DNA of 64,000 nucleotides from Bog-473 sp052140165 (GCA_052140165.1 JBKQUM010000073.1:1-64000); one strand, 5' to 3'. Counted from the stretch's first letter, positions 42,312 to 51,737 are shown. Notes: a model not told the origin generated them from the letters alone. Translations and numbers: made by a program.

Positions 42312-43163
42312 ATGCCCAGGGACATCAGGGAGCTGCGCGACGACCCGGCCGCCTACGCCGCCGAGTTGCGCCGACGGTGGGGAGGCCTGCTCAGCTATCG
42401 GTACATCGGGCGCAGGCACTCGTCGATGGACCTGGGTCCGGTCGACGACACAGTCACGCTCCGTCGTGACATGCGCAATCCCGCCGGCGGCGTCCTCCTG
42501 GCGGTGTTCGGGATCGCCTCGCCCGAGGGCGGCGGCATGTCCGACCTCGAGGCGGTGCCGAACCCGGTGATCCACTCCTGTCAGGTGCTCGATCCCGGAC
42601 GCGACGTCCGCCGCATCGAGGTGGTGTCCGAGGTCCTGAAGCGGGGACGACAGATGGGCTACAGCCGCTCACGCATCGTCGACGCCGACGAGCCGGGCCG
42701 CGTCCTGGCGCTCACCGAGGGCCAGAGCATCAGCATCGGCGCCCCCCCGGGCGGGCTGGAAAGGATGCCGGTCGATCCGATCGAGGTCGTCGACGACCCG
42801 GACCTGCCGCCGCTCTGGCACGTCTTCGGGGGGACACGTCGCCCCGACGGCCGGTGGGCGCTGCCGCTGTTGTCGGCCGAGATGGCCTCGCCCGACGCCG
42901 CCCTTCACCTCGGGCCGCAGGTGGTCATCCTCGAGACCGCCGCGGCCGACCTGGCGGCCGCCGTCACGGGGACGGACCGCCTGCAGGGGATCTCCTCGCA
43001 CGTGATGTTCCTCGCCCGCGGCAAGGTCGGTCCGTTCCGCGCCGAGGGCCAGCCGATCAGCGGGTCCGACGGGCTGGTCGCGGTGCGCATGGTGCTCCAC
43101 GACGAGGGCGACCGCGATCGTGCGGTCACCGCCGCCTCGTACCAGTTCCGGATCGAGACCTGA
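42312..43163 (+). CDS. Hot-dog-fold (thioesterase-like) protein
   Basis: A 283-residue protein I place in the hot-dog superfamily. LKRGRQMGYSRSRIVDAD and LALTEGQSISIG match the beta-sheet signature of PaaI/YbgC-type thioesterases, and the length suggests two hot-dog halves. No clear catalytic aspartate or glutamate motif is visible, so it could be a CoA-binding scaffold. It lies 5 bases from the convergent TesB-like gene, without a terminator-like hairpin between them. Family placement is moderate. Confidence 0.6.
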   Translation: MPRDIRELRDDPAAYAAELRRRWGGLLSYRYIGRRHSSMDLGPVDDTVTLRRDMRNPAGGVLLAVFGIASPEGGGMSDLEAVPNPVIHSCQVLDPGRDVRRIEVVSEVLKRGRQMGYSRSRIVDADEPGRVLALTEGQSISIGAPPGGLERMPVDPIEVVDDPDLPPLWHVFGGTRRPDGRWALPLLSAEMASPDAALHLGPQVVILETAAADLAAAVTGTDRLQGISSHVMFLARGKVGPFRAEGQPISGSDGLVAVRMVLHDEGDRDRAVTAASYQFRIET

Positions 43164-43168
43164 CGCGG

Positions 43169-44065
43169 TCAGCCGCCCGCGGGATGCTGGTCCTGCGCGA
43201 GGCGCAGCTCCCCCGTGTCGACCGCGTCGGCGTGCGCCAGCTCGATCTGCTCTGCCTCGGCGCGCACCATGTCCGCGGCCGATCCCGGCAGCAGGAGCTG
43301 CTCCTGGTACAGGGTGGCGCCGAGCCTGCCATGACGGTCACGGAGGGAGCCGTGGTACGCCCCTCGCGCACTGCGGGCTTTCACCGGCCGGAGGTCGACG
43401 AGCACCCAGTCGTCGGCCCGGATGTCCTCCTGGAACCACATGGCGTGGTCGATGGACGGTCCGCCGCGCCCGACCAGTGAGCGGTCCTGCTGGCCAAAGC
43501 CGGTGCCGAGATCCGACAGGAACGTCAACCCGGCACGATGCATCAGAGGGTCGTCACCGAGCTTCGTCGACGAGCGTACCCAGAGGGCGTCGGTGAAGAC
43601 GCCCTTCAAGAAGTCGGTCGGCGTCACCTCTCGCACCTCGAGCAGCGTGCTCCACGCCTTGTGGGGCACACGCTCGGGCTCGGGGGCATCACGACGCGGC
43701 GCCTCGTCGAAGTGGGCGCCGTCGGCCTCCACGTGAAAGGACGTGATCATGGAGAAGATGACCTCACCGTCCTGGACGGCGACGACGTGGCGCGCCGAGA
43801 AGGACCGCCCGTCACGATCCCGGTCCACCTCGAAGATGACGGGAAGGTCCACGCGCCCGGCTCGCAGGAAGTACCCGTGGAACGAGTGCGGCAGGCGATC
43901 GGGCTCGACCGTTCCCGCGGCCGCCAGCAGGCACTGCGCGGCCACCTGGCCCCCGAAGAGGGTCTGGCGCGGCCCGTAGTTGGCGTTGAGGCCGCGGAAC
44001 AGGTCGCGGTCGACCCGCTCGAGGGTCAGCAGCGTGGCCAGGTCGTCGGCCATCTCGAGGTCCAT
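43169..44065 (-). CDS. Acyl-CoA thioesterase II (TesB-like)
   Basis: A 298-residue double-hot-dog thioesterase. The N-terminal half has LFGGQVAAQCLLAAAGTVE, LPHSFHGYFLRAGR and RSFSARHVVAVQDG; the C-terminal half has LTFLSDLGTGFG, SIDHAMWFQEDI and YQEQLLLPGS. ATG 44063-44065 starts MDLEMADD and shares one base with the stop of the upstream hydrolase (TGATG). It would hydrolyse acyl-CoA, recycling CoA or releasing a dead-end acid. An upstream start at 44137 would overlap that hydrolase by 73 bases and is rejected. Confidence 0.92.
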   Translation of the reverse strand: MDLEMADDLATLLTLERVDRDLFRGLNANYGPRQTLFGGQVAAQCLLAAAGTVEPDRLPHSFHGYFLRAGRVDLPVIFEVDRDRDGRSFSARHVVAVQDGEVIFSMITSFHVEADGAHFDEAPRRDAPEPERVPHKAWSTLLEVREVTPTDFLKGVFTDALWVRSSTKLGDDPLMHRAGLTFLSDLGTGFGQQDRSLVGRGGPSIDHAMWFQEDIRADDWVLVDLRPVKARSARGAYHGSLRDRHGRLGATLYQEQLLLPGSAADMVRAEAEQIELAHADAVDTGELRLAQDQHPAGG

Positions 44066-45096
44066 CAGATCCCCCCACCGGCCTGCGCGTCGCGTACGGC
44101 CCCCACCCAGGCCGCCCATGTCTCGATGCGCCGCCACATGAGCTCCCGGGTCCCGGCGAAGTTGTGCATGTGGCCCATCTTGGGGCAGACGAAGAGGTCG
44201 ACGCTGCGGGCGGACTCGTAGGCGCGTGGCTCGCCCCGCGGGTCGACCAGCACGTCGCGTTCACCGAGCGCGACGAGGACGGGGCTCCGGATGCCCGCCG
44301 CCTCCGTCAGCACCGCGCCGGGAGCGAGGCACCACAGGGCCACCGTCGCCGGCACCGTGGCCGAGCCCCAGGGAGGGACGTCTCCGTGCCGCGCCGGGAA
44401 GTCGTCGAGGTCGCGCGCCACGACGGCCGGGTCCACGTCGTCGTAGTGGAAGCCCCACGCCATGGCCTCCGCACCCGACGCCGCGGCGCCGGCCTCCGCT
44501 AGCGCCGGCCCGTTGGTGAAGATGCCGTCGGCGAGCTCGGTGTCGCGCGGCACCCAGGGCATCACGATCGGGGGCGTACCCGGGGCGGTCGGGGGATGGG
44601 TGTGTAGCGCGCTGTAGCCCAGCACCCCGATGCCGTCGTAGCAGTGGAAGCGCCCCTGCTGCACGACGGTGAGGCAGCCCCCCATCGACTGCCCGATACC
44701 GATGGTCAACGGGTGCTCGACCTTCGCCAACCCTTCGATCAGGGTGCCCGCCGCCAGCTTCTGCAGCACGTCGGCTTCGGCGGCCTGACTCGCCGCCACC
44801 ACCGGCGTGTAGGAGAGGCGCTCGGGATCGTGCTGGGAGCTGTCCCCGACGCCGAGATGGTCGACGGAGACGAAGACCCAGCCGCGCTGCGCGTGCCACG
44901 TCGCCTGCGCGCCGCCCGCCGGGCCCGGTAGGTCCTCGGTGTAGTAGCCCCGCGCGTACCCGCCGCCCGGCTTCCCGAAGCACACGATGGGGTCCGGCGG
45001 GACCTCGTCGGGAGCGGTGACGGTGAGGGCGACATGTGCGCGCTCACCCAGGCCGGCGGCCGCGGTGACGTCCACCTGGAAGTCGACCGACCGCAC
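44065..45096 (-). CDS. Alpha/beta hydrolase
   Basis: A 343-residue alpha/beta hydrolase. The nucleophile elbow is GIGQSMGGCL (Ser about residue 137), preceded by VSVDHLGVGDSS, and the acid/His end is GERDVLVDPRG then CPKMGHMHNFAG. A long, glycine- and alanine-rich cap occurs between about residues 160 and 250. The GTG at 45094-45096 is the only start before the frame becomes non-coding in character, so the N-terminus is uncertain. It is coupled to the TesB-like gene. Ester or lactone hydrolysis is plausible. Confidence 0.8.
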   Translation of the reverse strand: MRSVDFQVDVTAAAGLGERAHVALTVTAPDEVPPDPIVCFGKPGGGYARGYYTEDLPGPAGGAQATWHAQRGWVFVSVDHLGVGDSSQHDPERLSYTPVVAASQAAEADVLQKLAAGTLIEGLAKVEHPLTIGIGQSMGGCLTVVQQGRFHCYDGIGVLGYSALHTHPPTAPGTPPIVMPWVPRDTELADGIFTNGPALAEAGAAASGAEAMAWGFHYDDVDPAVVARDLDDFPARHGDVPPWGSATVPATVALWCLAPGAVLTEAAGIRSPVLVALGERDVLVDPRGEPRAYESARSVDLFVCPKMGHMHNFAGTRELMWRRIETWAAWVGAVRDAQAGGGI

Positions 45097-45140
45097 CGGC
45101 GGCAGCGCTCTCTTGTGTCCCGCTCCCTGTGGCCCGGGCT

Positions 45141-45899
45141 CTACTTGGGAGCGAATCGTGTGCCGGCGTCGAGGCGGATGCAGCAGCCGTTCAGCATGGG
45201 GTTCTCCACGATGGCCACGGCGAGCTTGCCGTACTCCTCGGGCCGGCCCATGCGCTTCGGGAAAGCGGCGTCTTTGGTCAGCACCTCGGCGAACTCGTCG
45301 GGGATGCCCTTGGTGATGCCGGTGCTGAAGAGGCTCGGCGCGATGGCGAGCACGCGGATGCCGAGGCTGCCGAGGTCGCGCGCCATCGTCAGGGTCATCC
45401 CGGCGATGCCGGCCTTGGCGGCGGAGTACGCCACCTGGCCGATCTGGCCTTCGAAGGCGGCGATGGAGGCGGTGTCGATGATGACGCCCCGCTCGCCGTC
45501 CTCGGGCTCGTTGCTCGACATGTGGAAGGCCTGCAGGCGGTTCAGGTTGAACGTCCCGACCAGGTTCAGCTCAATGGTGCGGCGGAACTCGTCGATGGGG
45601 TGCGGTCCCTCCTTGGTGAGGGTCCGCTTCGCGACACCGCCACCAGCAGTGTTGACGGCGATGTGGAGACCGCCGAGAGCGGCGACGGCATCGGCCAGGG
45701 CGGATTCGACCTGGGCGTCGTCGAGCACGTTGACCTCATGGAACGTGCCGTCGAGCTCGGCGGCCACCTCTGCGCCCGCCGTGTTGGGCAGGTCGAGGAT
45801 GGCGATGTCCGCGCCCTTCTGGCGCAGCAGCTCGGCCGAGGCCTTGGCCATGCCCGATGCGCCACCGACGATGACGGCCTTCTTCCCCTTGATCTCCAC
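45141..45899 (-). CDS. SDR, 3-hydroxyacyl-CoA dehydrogenase type II-like
   Basis: A 252-residue SDR resembling the HSD17B10/3-hydroxyacyl-CoA dehydrogenase type II group. Cofactor motif VGGASGMAKAS, NTAGGG, catalytic TASIAAFEGQIGQVAYSAAK, and the late phrase APSLFSTGITKGIP. It would oxidise 3-hydroxyacyl-CoA (or a hydroxysteroid) with NAD+. Divergent from the crotonase at 46027; motif site 6 lies in the intergenic region, 80 bases from this start. The two enzymes catalyse successive steps of beta-oxidation. Confidence 0.92.
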   Translation of the reverse strand: MEIKGKKAVIVGGASGMAKASAELLRQKGADIAILDLPNTAGAEVAAELDGTFHEVNVLDDAQVESALADAVAALGGLHIAVNTAGGGVAKRTLTKEGPHPIDEFRRTIELNLVGTFNLNRLQAFHMSSNEPEDGERGVIIDTASIAAFEGQIGQVAYSAAKAGIAGMTLTMARDLGSLGIRVLAIAPSLFSTGITKGIPDEFAEVLTKDAAFPKRMGRPEEYGKLAVAIVENPMLNGCCIRLDAGTRFAPK

Positions 45900-45979
45900 G
45901 GCGTGTTCCTCTCTGTCGTGCTGCTGGGCGACTCGGTTGTGTGATGCTGGCTGGCCTGCGGGCCTACCCGCAAACTGGG

Positions 45980-45996
45980 AAAAGAGTGTACCATTT
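45980..45996 (-). promoter_or_regulatory. Shared 17-bp motif, site 6
   Basis: On the minus strand it reads AAATGGTACACTCTTTT. It ends 30 bases before the crotonase ATG and lies 80 bases upstream of the SDR start. Confidence 0.6.
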
Positions 45997-46026
45997 CGCC
46001 CTCACTCGCACCGCCCAGGAGGATGC

Positions 46027-46803
46027 ATGGAACGCGAAGCCATCTTGTTCGACGTTGCCGACAACGTGGCGACCATCACGCTCAATCGTCCCGACCAGCT
46101 GAACTCGTTCAACAACGCCATGGCGGCCGACATGACGTGGGCCTGGGAGACGATCCGGGACGCCGACGACATCCATTGCGCGGTGCTCCAGGCCAACGGC
46201 GACCGGGCGTTCAGCACTGGGGTCGACATCAAGGAGGGGAGCCACTGGTTCGAGAAGGACAACGTGTGGAACAGCTTCGACCCCGGCCTCACGCTCGCCC
46301 CCAAGACGCACCACCGGGTCTGGAAGCCGGTGGTGACCGCAGTGCACGGGATGTGCGCCGGTGGAGGGCAGTACTTCCTCAACGAGTCCGACATCATCAT
46401 CTGCTCGGAGGACGCGGTGTTCTTCGACCCGCACGCCAACGTGGGGATCGTCTCGGCGCTCGAGCCGATGGGCATGCTCCACCGCGGCGTGCCGTTGGGC
46501 GACGTCCTGCGCTGGGCCCTTTTGGGAAACGAGGAGCGGATCACGGCGCCGACGGCCCTGCGGCTGGGCCTGGTGACCGAGGTGGTCACCCGCGAGGGGT
46601 TGCGGGACCGGGCCCGCGAGATCGCCCTCTCCATAGCGGCGCGCAATCCCAGGGCGATCCAGGGCACCGTCCGGGCCATCTGGGAGTCCTTGGAGATGCC
46701 GCGCACGACGGCCCTCCACAACGGCATGTCGTATACGCAGATCGGGAACTACCCGATCGCGCCACCCAAGCCGCGGGACAAGAAGGACACGCAGTACCGC
46801 TAG
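46027..46803 (+). CDS. Enoyl-CoA hydratase/isomerase (crotonase family)
   Basis: A 258-residue crotonase. ITLNRPDQLNSFNNAM, the first oxyanion-hole phrase FSTGVDIKEGSH and the second HGMCAGGGQYFLNES. In place of the usual acidic pair it has PHANVGIVSALEP, so the catalytic acids are not obvious and an isomerase or hydrolase type is possible. CCAGGAGGATGC precedes ATG 46027; an ATG at 46023 is in another frame. Divergent from an SDR of the 3-hydroxyacyl-CoA dehydrogenase type. Confidence 0.88.
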   Translation: MEREAILFDVADNVATITLNRPDQLNSFNNAMAADMTWAWETIRDADDIHCAVLQANGDRAFSTGVDIKEGSHWFEKDNVWNSFDPGLTLAPKTHHRVWKPVVTAVHGMCAGGGQYFLNESDIIICSEDAVFFDPHANVGIVSALEPMGMLHRGVPLGDVLRWALLGNEERITAPTALRLGLVTEVVTREGLRDRAREIALSIAARNPRAIQGTVRAIWESLEMPRTTALHNGMSYTQIGNYPIAPPKPRDKKDTQYR

Positions 46804-46850
46804 CCGTGCCGGGTGAAGGGCCCCAGCGCCTTGGCGACGCGCCGCCACCA

Positions 46851-46870
46851 GCCCCGGGTCCCCCCGGGGC
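46851..46870 (+). terminator. Candidate terminator hairpin
   Basis: GCCCCGGG (46851-46858) and CCCGGGGC (46863-46870), a perfect 8-bp stem with a 4-base loop, 48 bases after the crotonase stop. No T tract. The remaining 46871-46986 bases contain nothing I can assign. Confidence 0.45.
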
Positions 46871-46986
46871 CTGCGGATCTCGCTGCAGATAGGTTGTGCG
46901 CCGATGACCTCAATGACCAAGGAACGGTCCCTCTGCATTCCCGTGCCGCCATCGGCAGGTCAACCGGATCGCCGTGAGGCGCGCTC

Positions 46987-47772
46987 GTGACGGTGGCCGT
47001 GGTCACCGGTGCCGCCCGGGGGATGGGCCGCAGCTGCGTGGAGAGGCTCAGAGGTCTGACGGAGCATCTGGTCGCCGTCGACCTCGCGGCACCCGAAATC
47101 GAGGGAACCCTGGGCCTGGCCTGCGACGTCTCGGATCCCGCCGCGATCGGTGCCCTGGTGGAGCGCGTGGGCGCGCTCGGCCCCTTCCGGGCGCTCGCCC
47201 ACGCTGCGGGAATCTCCCCGACCATGGCCGACGCCCGGCGCATCTTTGATGTCGACCTGGTGGGTACACAGAGGCTGCTCGACGCCTTCGAACCGCTGGT
47301 GGGGCCCGGCTCCGCCGCCGTCTGTTTCTCGTCACTGGCGGCCTACCAGATCGCACCGTTCGCTGACCCCGCTCTGGACGCCCTCCTCGACGAGCCGTTG
47401 GCCGCCGACTTCCTGGACCACATCGCCGGCCAGGTCGCCGACAGCGGGTACGCCTACGGGCTGGCCAAGCGTGGGGTCGTGCGGGCGTCCGCCCGTGCTG
47501 CGGTGCGATGGGGCAAGAGGGGCGGGCGGGTGAACTCGCTCGCACCCGGGATCATCGACACGCCGATGGGCCGGCAGGAGCTCGAGCAGCAGCCTGTGAT
47601 GCGGACCATGCTCGAGCACGTGCCGCTAGGGCGTCTCGGAGGAGCCGACGAGGTCGCGGCCGTGGTGGCCTTCCTGCTGTCCGACGATGCGTCCTTCGTC
47701 TCCGGTATCGACGTGCTGGTCGACGGCGCACTCGTGCCGGGGATGGCAATGGCCGGGCCGGCTGATTCCTAG
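46987..47772 (+). CDS. Short-chain dehydrogenase/reductase (SDR)
   Basis: A 261-residue SDR from GTG 46987. Cofactor motif VTGAARGMGRS, an early HAAG in place of NNAG, and the catalytic Ser region FSSLAAYQ with YGLAK. Between them lies an insertion (about residues 118-150) that lengthens the substrate loop, a feature of hydroxysteroid- or cyclic-alcohol-type SDRs. It is the only gene of its unit; a hairpin at 47790 ends it against the convergent ligase. Confidence 0.85.
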   Translation: MTVAVVTGAARGMGRSCVERLRGLTEHLVAVDLAAPEIEGTLGLACDVSDPAAIGALVERVGALGPFRALAHAAGISPTMADARRIFDVDLVGTQRLLDAFEPLVGPGSAAVCFSSLAAYQIAPFADPALDALLDEPLAADFLDHIAGQVADSGYAYGLAKRGVVRASARAAVRWGKRGGRVNSLAPGIIDTPMGRQELEQQPVMRTMLEHVPLGRLGGADEVAAVVAFLLSDDASFVSGIDVLVDGALVPGMAMAGPADS

Positions 47773-47789
47773 CGAGGGGCGGAGTCCTG

Positions 47790-47811
47790 GGACGGCATGT
47801 TCAGGCCGTCC
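47790..47811. terminator. Bidirectional terminator hairpin
   Basis: GGACGGC (47790-47796) pairs exactly with GCCGTCC (47805-47811), 8-base loop, in the 78-base gap between convergent genes. Confidence 0.5.
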
Positions 47812-47850
47812 TACTGGCGCCGTGCTTCACAGCAGCGGTCGGAAGTCCGT

Positions 47851-49416
47851 TCAGAGCAGCGGCCGGAGGTCCCGCTTGCGCACCTTGCCTGCCGCGGTCC
47901 GTGGCAGTGCGTCGGTGATCACGACCCGGGTCGGGTGCTTGTGCGCCGCGAGACCAGCGGATGCCGCTGCCCCGGCCAGGCTCTCGACGGTCGGTGCCCG
48001 TTTCCCCGGTCGTGGGACGACTACCGCGCACACCGCCTCGCCCCACACCTCGTCCGGCGCCGCGCAGACAGCCACCTCGGCGATGGCGGCGTGGTCGGCC
48101 AAGGCCACTTCCACTTCACGGGCAGAGATGTTCTCGCCTCCCCGGATGATGATGTCCTTCATCCGGTCGGTCACGACCAGGTAGCCGTCCTCGTCGAAGC
48201 GGCCGAGATCGCCGGTGCGGAACCAGGTGGCGTCGACGAACGCGTCGGCGTCGGCCGACGGGTCCTGGTAGCCCAGGAACTGCTTCGGGCCGCGGGCCAC
48301 GATCTCGCCTTCCTCACCGGGACCGACCTCGTTGCCTCCCTCGTCGAGGAGGCGCACCTCGTTGCCGGGGGTCACCCGGCCGTCGGTCAGTCGGCGCTTG
48401 TCGGGTGGGTCGGTAGGGCCGCCCGAGCTGATCGCAGGGTGCTCGGTGGACCCGTAGGTGCGCCAGGTGACGATGCCGGCCGCTTCGCCCCGGGCGACGA
48501 GTGCCGGCGGCACGGCGGCCGCGCCGCACAGGAAGCGCTCGAGGGACGAGATGTCACGCCCGGAGCGATCCGCCTCGTCGAGCAGGGTGGAGAGGAAGAA
48601 CGGGGTGCCGGCGCTGCTGGTGATGCGGTGCTCCTCAATCAGCTCGGCAGCAGCGCGTGCACTCCAGCGGTCCATCACCACCGTCGTCCCGCCGGCGGCG
48701 AGCGGACGGAGAAGCGAGAGCAGCGAGGCGACGTGACCTGCCGGGAAGGTGCCGAGCATCCGGCCCGTCGCGTCGGCGGGTACGGCAGTGAGACCGCACA
48801 GCAGCGTCTCGTGGCTGTGCCGCACGCCCTTCGGTTCGGCGGTGGAGCCCGAGGTGTAGAGGACGCACGCCACGGACGACGGGCTCTGCGGGCGTACTCC
48901 GGAGGGCAGGGGAACGGGCGGGATGGATTCGAGCGCCACGGCCCCGTCGACGGCCTGGGCTCCCAGGACGACCACTTGGCGGAGCCCGAGAGCCGTGGCC
49001 CCGGCGACAAGATCGCGCCCGCGCCATTCCGGAGCGACCACGGCGCGGACCGCACCGGTCTGGCGCACCGCGTGAGCCAGCTCAGCGGCCGTCGCCGTGG
49101 TGGCGATAGGGACGGCCACCGCGCCCACCAGCCAGGCGGCCGCGAGGACCTCGGTGCCGGAGAGGTCCGCCGGTGCCTGCACGACCACCATGTCGCCGGC
49201 CTCCACGCCCGTGCCGGCCAGCCGCTCGGCGCAGGCGCGGGCACGCTCGAGGAGTTCGTCGAGCGTCACCGCGGTGGTGTCGCCGTCCACCCGGGCGAAG
49301 ACGATCCGGTCGTCCGGATGGGCCGAGCAGCCGGCCTCGATCGCCTCGCCGAGGGTGAGGTCGGGGTACACCCCGGCCGCCCGCCACGCCGCCCGCAGGT
49401 CGTCGCGTGACGTCAC
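47851..49416 (-). CDS. Acyl-CoA synthetase/AMP-dependent ligase
   Basis: A 521-residue adenylate-forming enzyme. A3 motif YTSGSTAEPKGV (about residue 165), A5 RTYGSTEHP, A7-A8 GDLGRFDEDGYLVVTDRMKDII with RGGENI, and the C-terminal lysine in RTAAGKVRKRDL. GTG 49416 overlaps the hydrolase stop as GTGA, so it is translated right after it. It resembles cyclohexane- or benzoate-type carboxylate ligases rather than long-chain FadD, but specificity cannot be read reliably. The long frame continuing upstream of this start is a shadow of the hydrolase. Confidence 0.9.
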   Translation of the reverse strand: MTSRDDLRAAWRAAGVYPDLTLGEAIEAGCSAHPDDRIVFARVDGDTTAVTLDELLERARACAERLAGTGVEAGDMVVVQAPADLSGTEVLAAAWLVGAVAVPIATTATAAELAHAVRQTGAVRAVVAPEWRGRDLVAGATALGLRQVVVLGAQAVDGAVALESIPPVPLPSGVRPQSPSSVACVLYTSGSTAEPKGVRHSHETLLCGLTAVPADATGRMLGTFPAGHVASLLSLLRPLAAGGTTVVMDRWSARAAAELIEEHRITSSAGTPFFLSTLLDEADRSGRDISSLERFLCGAAAVPPALVARGEAAGIVTWRTYGSTEHPAISSGGPTDPPDKRRLTDGRVTPGNEVRLLDEGGNEVGPGEEGEIVARGPKQFLGYQDPSADADAFVDATWFRTGDLGRFDEDGYLVVTDRMKDIIIRGGENISAREVEVALADHAAIAEVAVCAAPDEVWGEAVCAVVVPRPGKRAPTVESLAGAAASAGLAAHKHPTRVVITDALPRTAAGKVRKRDLRPLL

Positions 49417-50372
49417 AAGGCGAAGGTGCGGATCAGATCGGCCAGCATGAGCGGCCGGTCGCTCTGCACGGCGTGGCCGGCGCCGTCGACGACCACCACC
49501 TCGAGTGAGGGCAGGCGGCGCTGCATCTCGGCCAGGTCCTCGTCCCGCACGAAAGGCGACAGTCCGCCGCGCACGAAGAGGGACGGGACGCTGATGGCGC
49601 TCACGTCCTCCCACAGCGAGGTGAAGTCGACCCAAGGAGGACCGCCACCGCCTCCTGCCGCAGCCGGAGCACCCGCAGCGGGCCCGAAGAGGTCGTAGCG
49701 CCACGTCCAGCGGCCGTCGTCCAGACGGCGCGCGTTGTGCCGCACGCCACGCCGGACGCCGGCGGCGGAGCGGTATGGGCTGAGCGCCACCGCCGCATCG
49801 GCCATCTGCTCGAAGCTGTCGTACGTGGGCGGCCCGGTGATCAGCGACACCGTGCCGCGCTCGGCCGTCGTCAGCTGCCGGGTCGGATCGTTGATCTGCG
49901 GCGTGACGTCGACGAACACCGCCCGCCGGCAGAGGTCCGGTCGCTGCGCGGCCAGGCGGATGGTCGTGGCGCCGCCGAGCGACATGCCGATGACGCAGCG
50001 GGCGGCGGGCGCCACCGATTCGAGGAGCGACGCCGCCGCCTCGGCATTCCGCCAAGGGCCGTAGTCGCGGTCGTTGCGGCGATCCGAGTGCCCATGGCCC
50101 GGCAGGTCGACCGCCACCGCAGGACGGTCGAGCGCCAGCATGACCGTGTCCCAGGTGTGGGCGTTCTGCGCGCCGCCGTGGAGGAAGACGAGCTCGGGCT
50201 CGCCCTCGCCCCAACGCAGGTACGAGAGCTCTTGCCCCGAGGGCAGCGCGAAGGTGGCGCGGGAGACGACCGGCTGCCGTTCGAACGGGATGCCCCATTC
50301 GGCCGCGTTCTCGTGCAGGAGCGCGAACTCGTCGTAACCGTCCGAGCCCAGCGTGTCCTGTAGTGACGCCAC
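49413..50372 (-). CDS. Alpha/beta hydrolase
   Basis: A 319-residue alpha/beta hydrolase. Oxyanion loop FLHGGAQNAHTWD, DLPGHGHSD, nucleophile elbow GMSLGG (Ser about residue 134) and catalytic histidine in GAGHAVQSDRP. An alanine/glycine-rich linker (about residues 230-243) separates the cap from the core. GTG 50370-50372 is the start, 25 bases after the thiolase stop. Operon order is thiolase, hydrolase, ligase; so the hydrolase may release the acid that the ligase then activates. Confidence 0.88.
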   Translation of the reverse strand: MASLQDTLGSDGYDEFALLHENAAEWGIPFERQPVVSRATFALPSGQELSYLRWGEGEPELVFLHGGAQNAHTWDTVMLALDRPAVAVDLPGHGHSDRRNDRDYGPWRNAEAAASLLESVAPAARCVIGMSLGGATTIRLAAQRPDLCRRAVFVDVTPQINDPTRQLTTAERGTVSLITGPPTYDSFEQMADAAVALSPYRSAAGVRRGVRHNARRLDDGRWTWRYDLFGPAAGAPAAAGGGGGPPWVDFTSLWEDVSAISVPSLFVRGGLSPFVRDEDLAEMQRRLPSLEVVVVDGAGHAVQSDRPLMLADLIRTFAL

Positions 50373-50397
50373 GTCAGCCCGGCCCGGACTCTTGGCC

Positions 50398-51636
50398 CTA
50401 GACCCGCTCGATGATCACCGCCGGCGCCATGCCACCGCCGGCGCACATGGTGATGAGCGCGACCTGCTTGTCCTGTCGCTCCAGCTCGTCGAGTGCTGTG
50501 CCGACCAGGAGCGATCCGGTGGCCCCTATCGGGTGACCCAGTGCGATGGCGCCTCCGTTGACGTTGATCTTCTCGCGGTCGATGGCGAGATCGCGGATGA
50601 ACTTCTCGGGTACGACGGCGAAGGCCTCGTTGACCTCGAACAGGTCGATGTCGTCCAGCGACATGCCTGCCTTGGCCAGCACCTTCCTCGTGGCCGGGAC
50701 GGGCGCGTTCAGCATGAGTGTCGGGTCGTCGCCAACGTTGGCGATGGCCACGATCCGCGCCCGGGGCCGCATCCCGTGGGCGGACGCGTATTCGGGGCTC
50801 GTCATGAGGAGCGCGCCCGCACCATCGACCACGCCCGACGAGTTGCCGGCGTGGTGCACGTGGGTGATCTCGAGCCCGGGGAACTTCTGGAGGACCAGCG
50901 AACGGTAGGTGGTCCCCTTGTCGTCCAGCGGGATGTCGGCCAGCGCCTCGAACGAGGAGGGGAGCGCGGCGAGCGAGTCGGCCGTCGTCCCAGGGCGCGG
51001 ATACTCCTCCCGGTCGAGCGCCACCGAGCCGTCCGGGTGGTACACGGGGACCAGGGACCTGTCGAAGCGACCCTCCTTGATGGCGATCTCGGCTCGACGC
51101 TGGGACTCCGCTGCGAGCTCGTCGACGGCACGACGGTCGATCTTCTCGAGCGTGGCGATCGCGTCGGCGGCCACACCCTGGTTCGTCTGGGGGTGGATGG
51201 CCCGTAGGTGGTCGTTGCCGCTGTCGAGGAAGGGCGAGCGCGACTTCGACGTGTTGGCGGCGTAGGACGACATCATCTCGGTGCCGCCGGCGACGACCAC
51301 GTCCTCCATGCCCGCCATCACGGTGGCGGCGGCGAAGTTGACGGCGGAGATGCCCGACCCGCAGAAGCGGTCCAGCGTCACGCCGCTGGCAGTGACGGCG
51401 TAGCCCGCATCGAGGGCGGCCATGCGACCGAGGTCGCCCCCCTGGGACCCCACCTGCATCGACGTGCCCCACACGATGTCGTCGACGTCTCGGGTGTCGA
51501 GCCCGTTGCGCTCCGCCAGCGCGCGCAGCACGGTCGCCCCCAGGACCTGCGGGTGCAGCTCGGCCAGCGCGCCCTTCCCGACCTTTCCGATGCCCCGAGG
51601 GGTACGGCACGCGTCAATGATCCAAGCCTCGGTCAC
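50398..51636 (-). CDS. Acetyl-CoA C-acyltransferase (thiolase)
   Basis: A 412-residue true thiolase with all catalytic groups: Cys92 in DRFCGSG, His368 in GHPIGATG, Cys398 in MCAGGGMA, and NEAFA. It would cleave 3-oxoacyl-CoA with CoA, the last step of beta-oxidation, unlike the two cysteine-less thiolase-like proteins at 5463 and 24265. It is first in a minus-strand operon with a hydrolase and a CoA ligase. Motif site 7 is 84 bases upstream of ATG 51634-51636. Confidence 0.95.
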   Translation of the reverse strand: MTEAWIIDACRTPRGIGKVGKGALAELHPQVLGATVLRALAERNGLDTRDVDDIVWGTSMQVGSQGGDLGRMAALDAGYAVTASGVTLDRFCGSGISAVNFAAATVMAGMEDVVVAGGTEMMSSYAANTSKSRSPFLDSGNDHLRAIHPQTNQGVAADAIATLEKIDRRAVDELAAESQRRAEIAIKEGRFDRSLVPVYHPDGSVALDREEYPRPGTTADSLAALPSSFEALADIPLDDKGTTYRSLVLQKFPGLEITHVHHAGNSSGVVDGAGALLMTSPEYASAHGMRPRARIVAIANVGDDPTLMLNAPVPATRKVLAKAGMSLDDIDLFEVNEAFAVVPEKFIRDLAIDREKINVNGGAIALGHPIGATGSLLVGTALDELERQDKQVALITMCAGGGMAPAVIIERV

Positions 51637-51720
51637 GACCTATCCTCGATCCTTTGTGTGATGTGCTCTGTGGTCTGTGCTCTGCGGGTTTCCGCACGTG
51701 GGCCTGAGCCCTATTCGGGC

Positions 51721-51737
51721 TAAAGAGTATCCTAATA
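51721..51737 (-). promoter_or_regulatory. Shared 17-bp motif, site 7
   Basis: On the minus strand it reads TATTAGGATACTCTTTA, 15 of 17 bases equal to site 3. Between divergent genes: 84 bases from the thiolase start and 50 from the hydrolase start at 51788. Confidence 0.6.

Noticed and set aside
49871..51610. Minus-strand frame of 579 codons across the hydrolase and thiolase
   Set aside because: Out of frame with both real genes and composed mostly of Arg, Gly and Pro.
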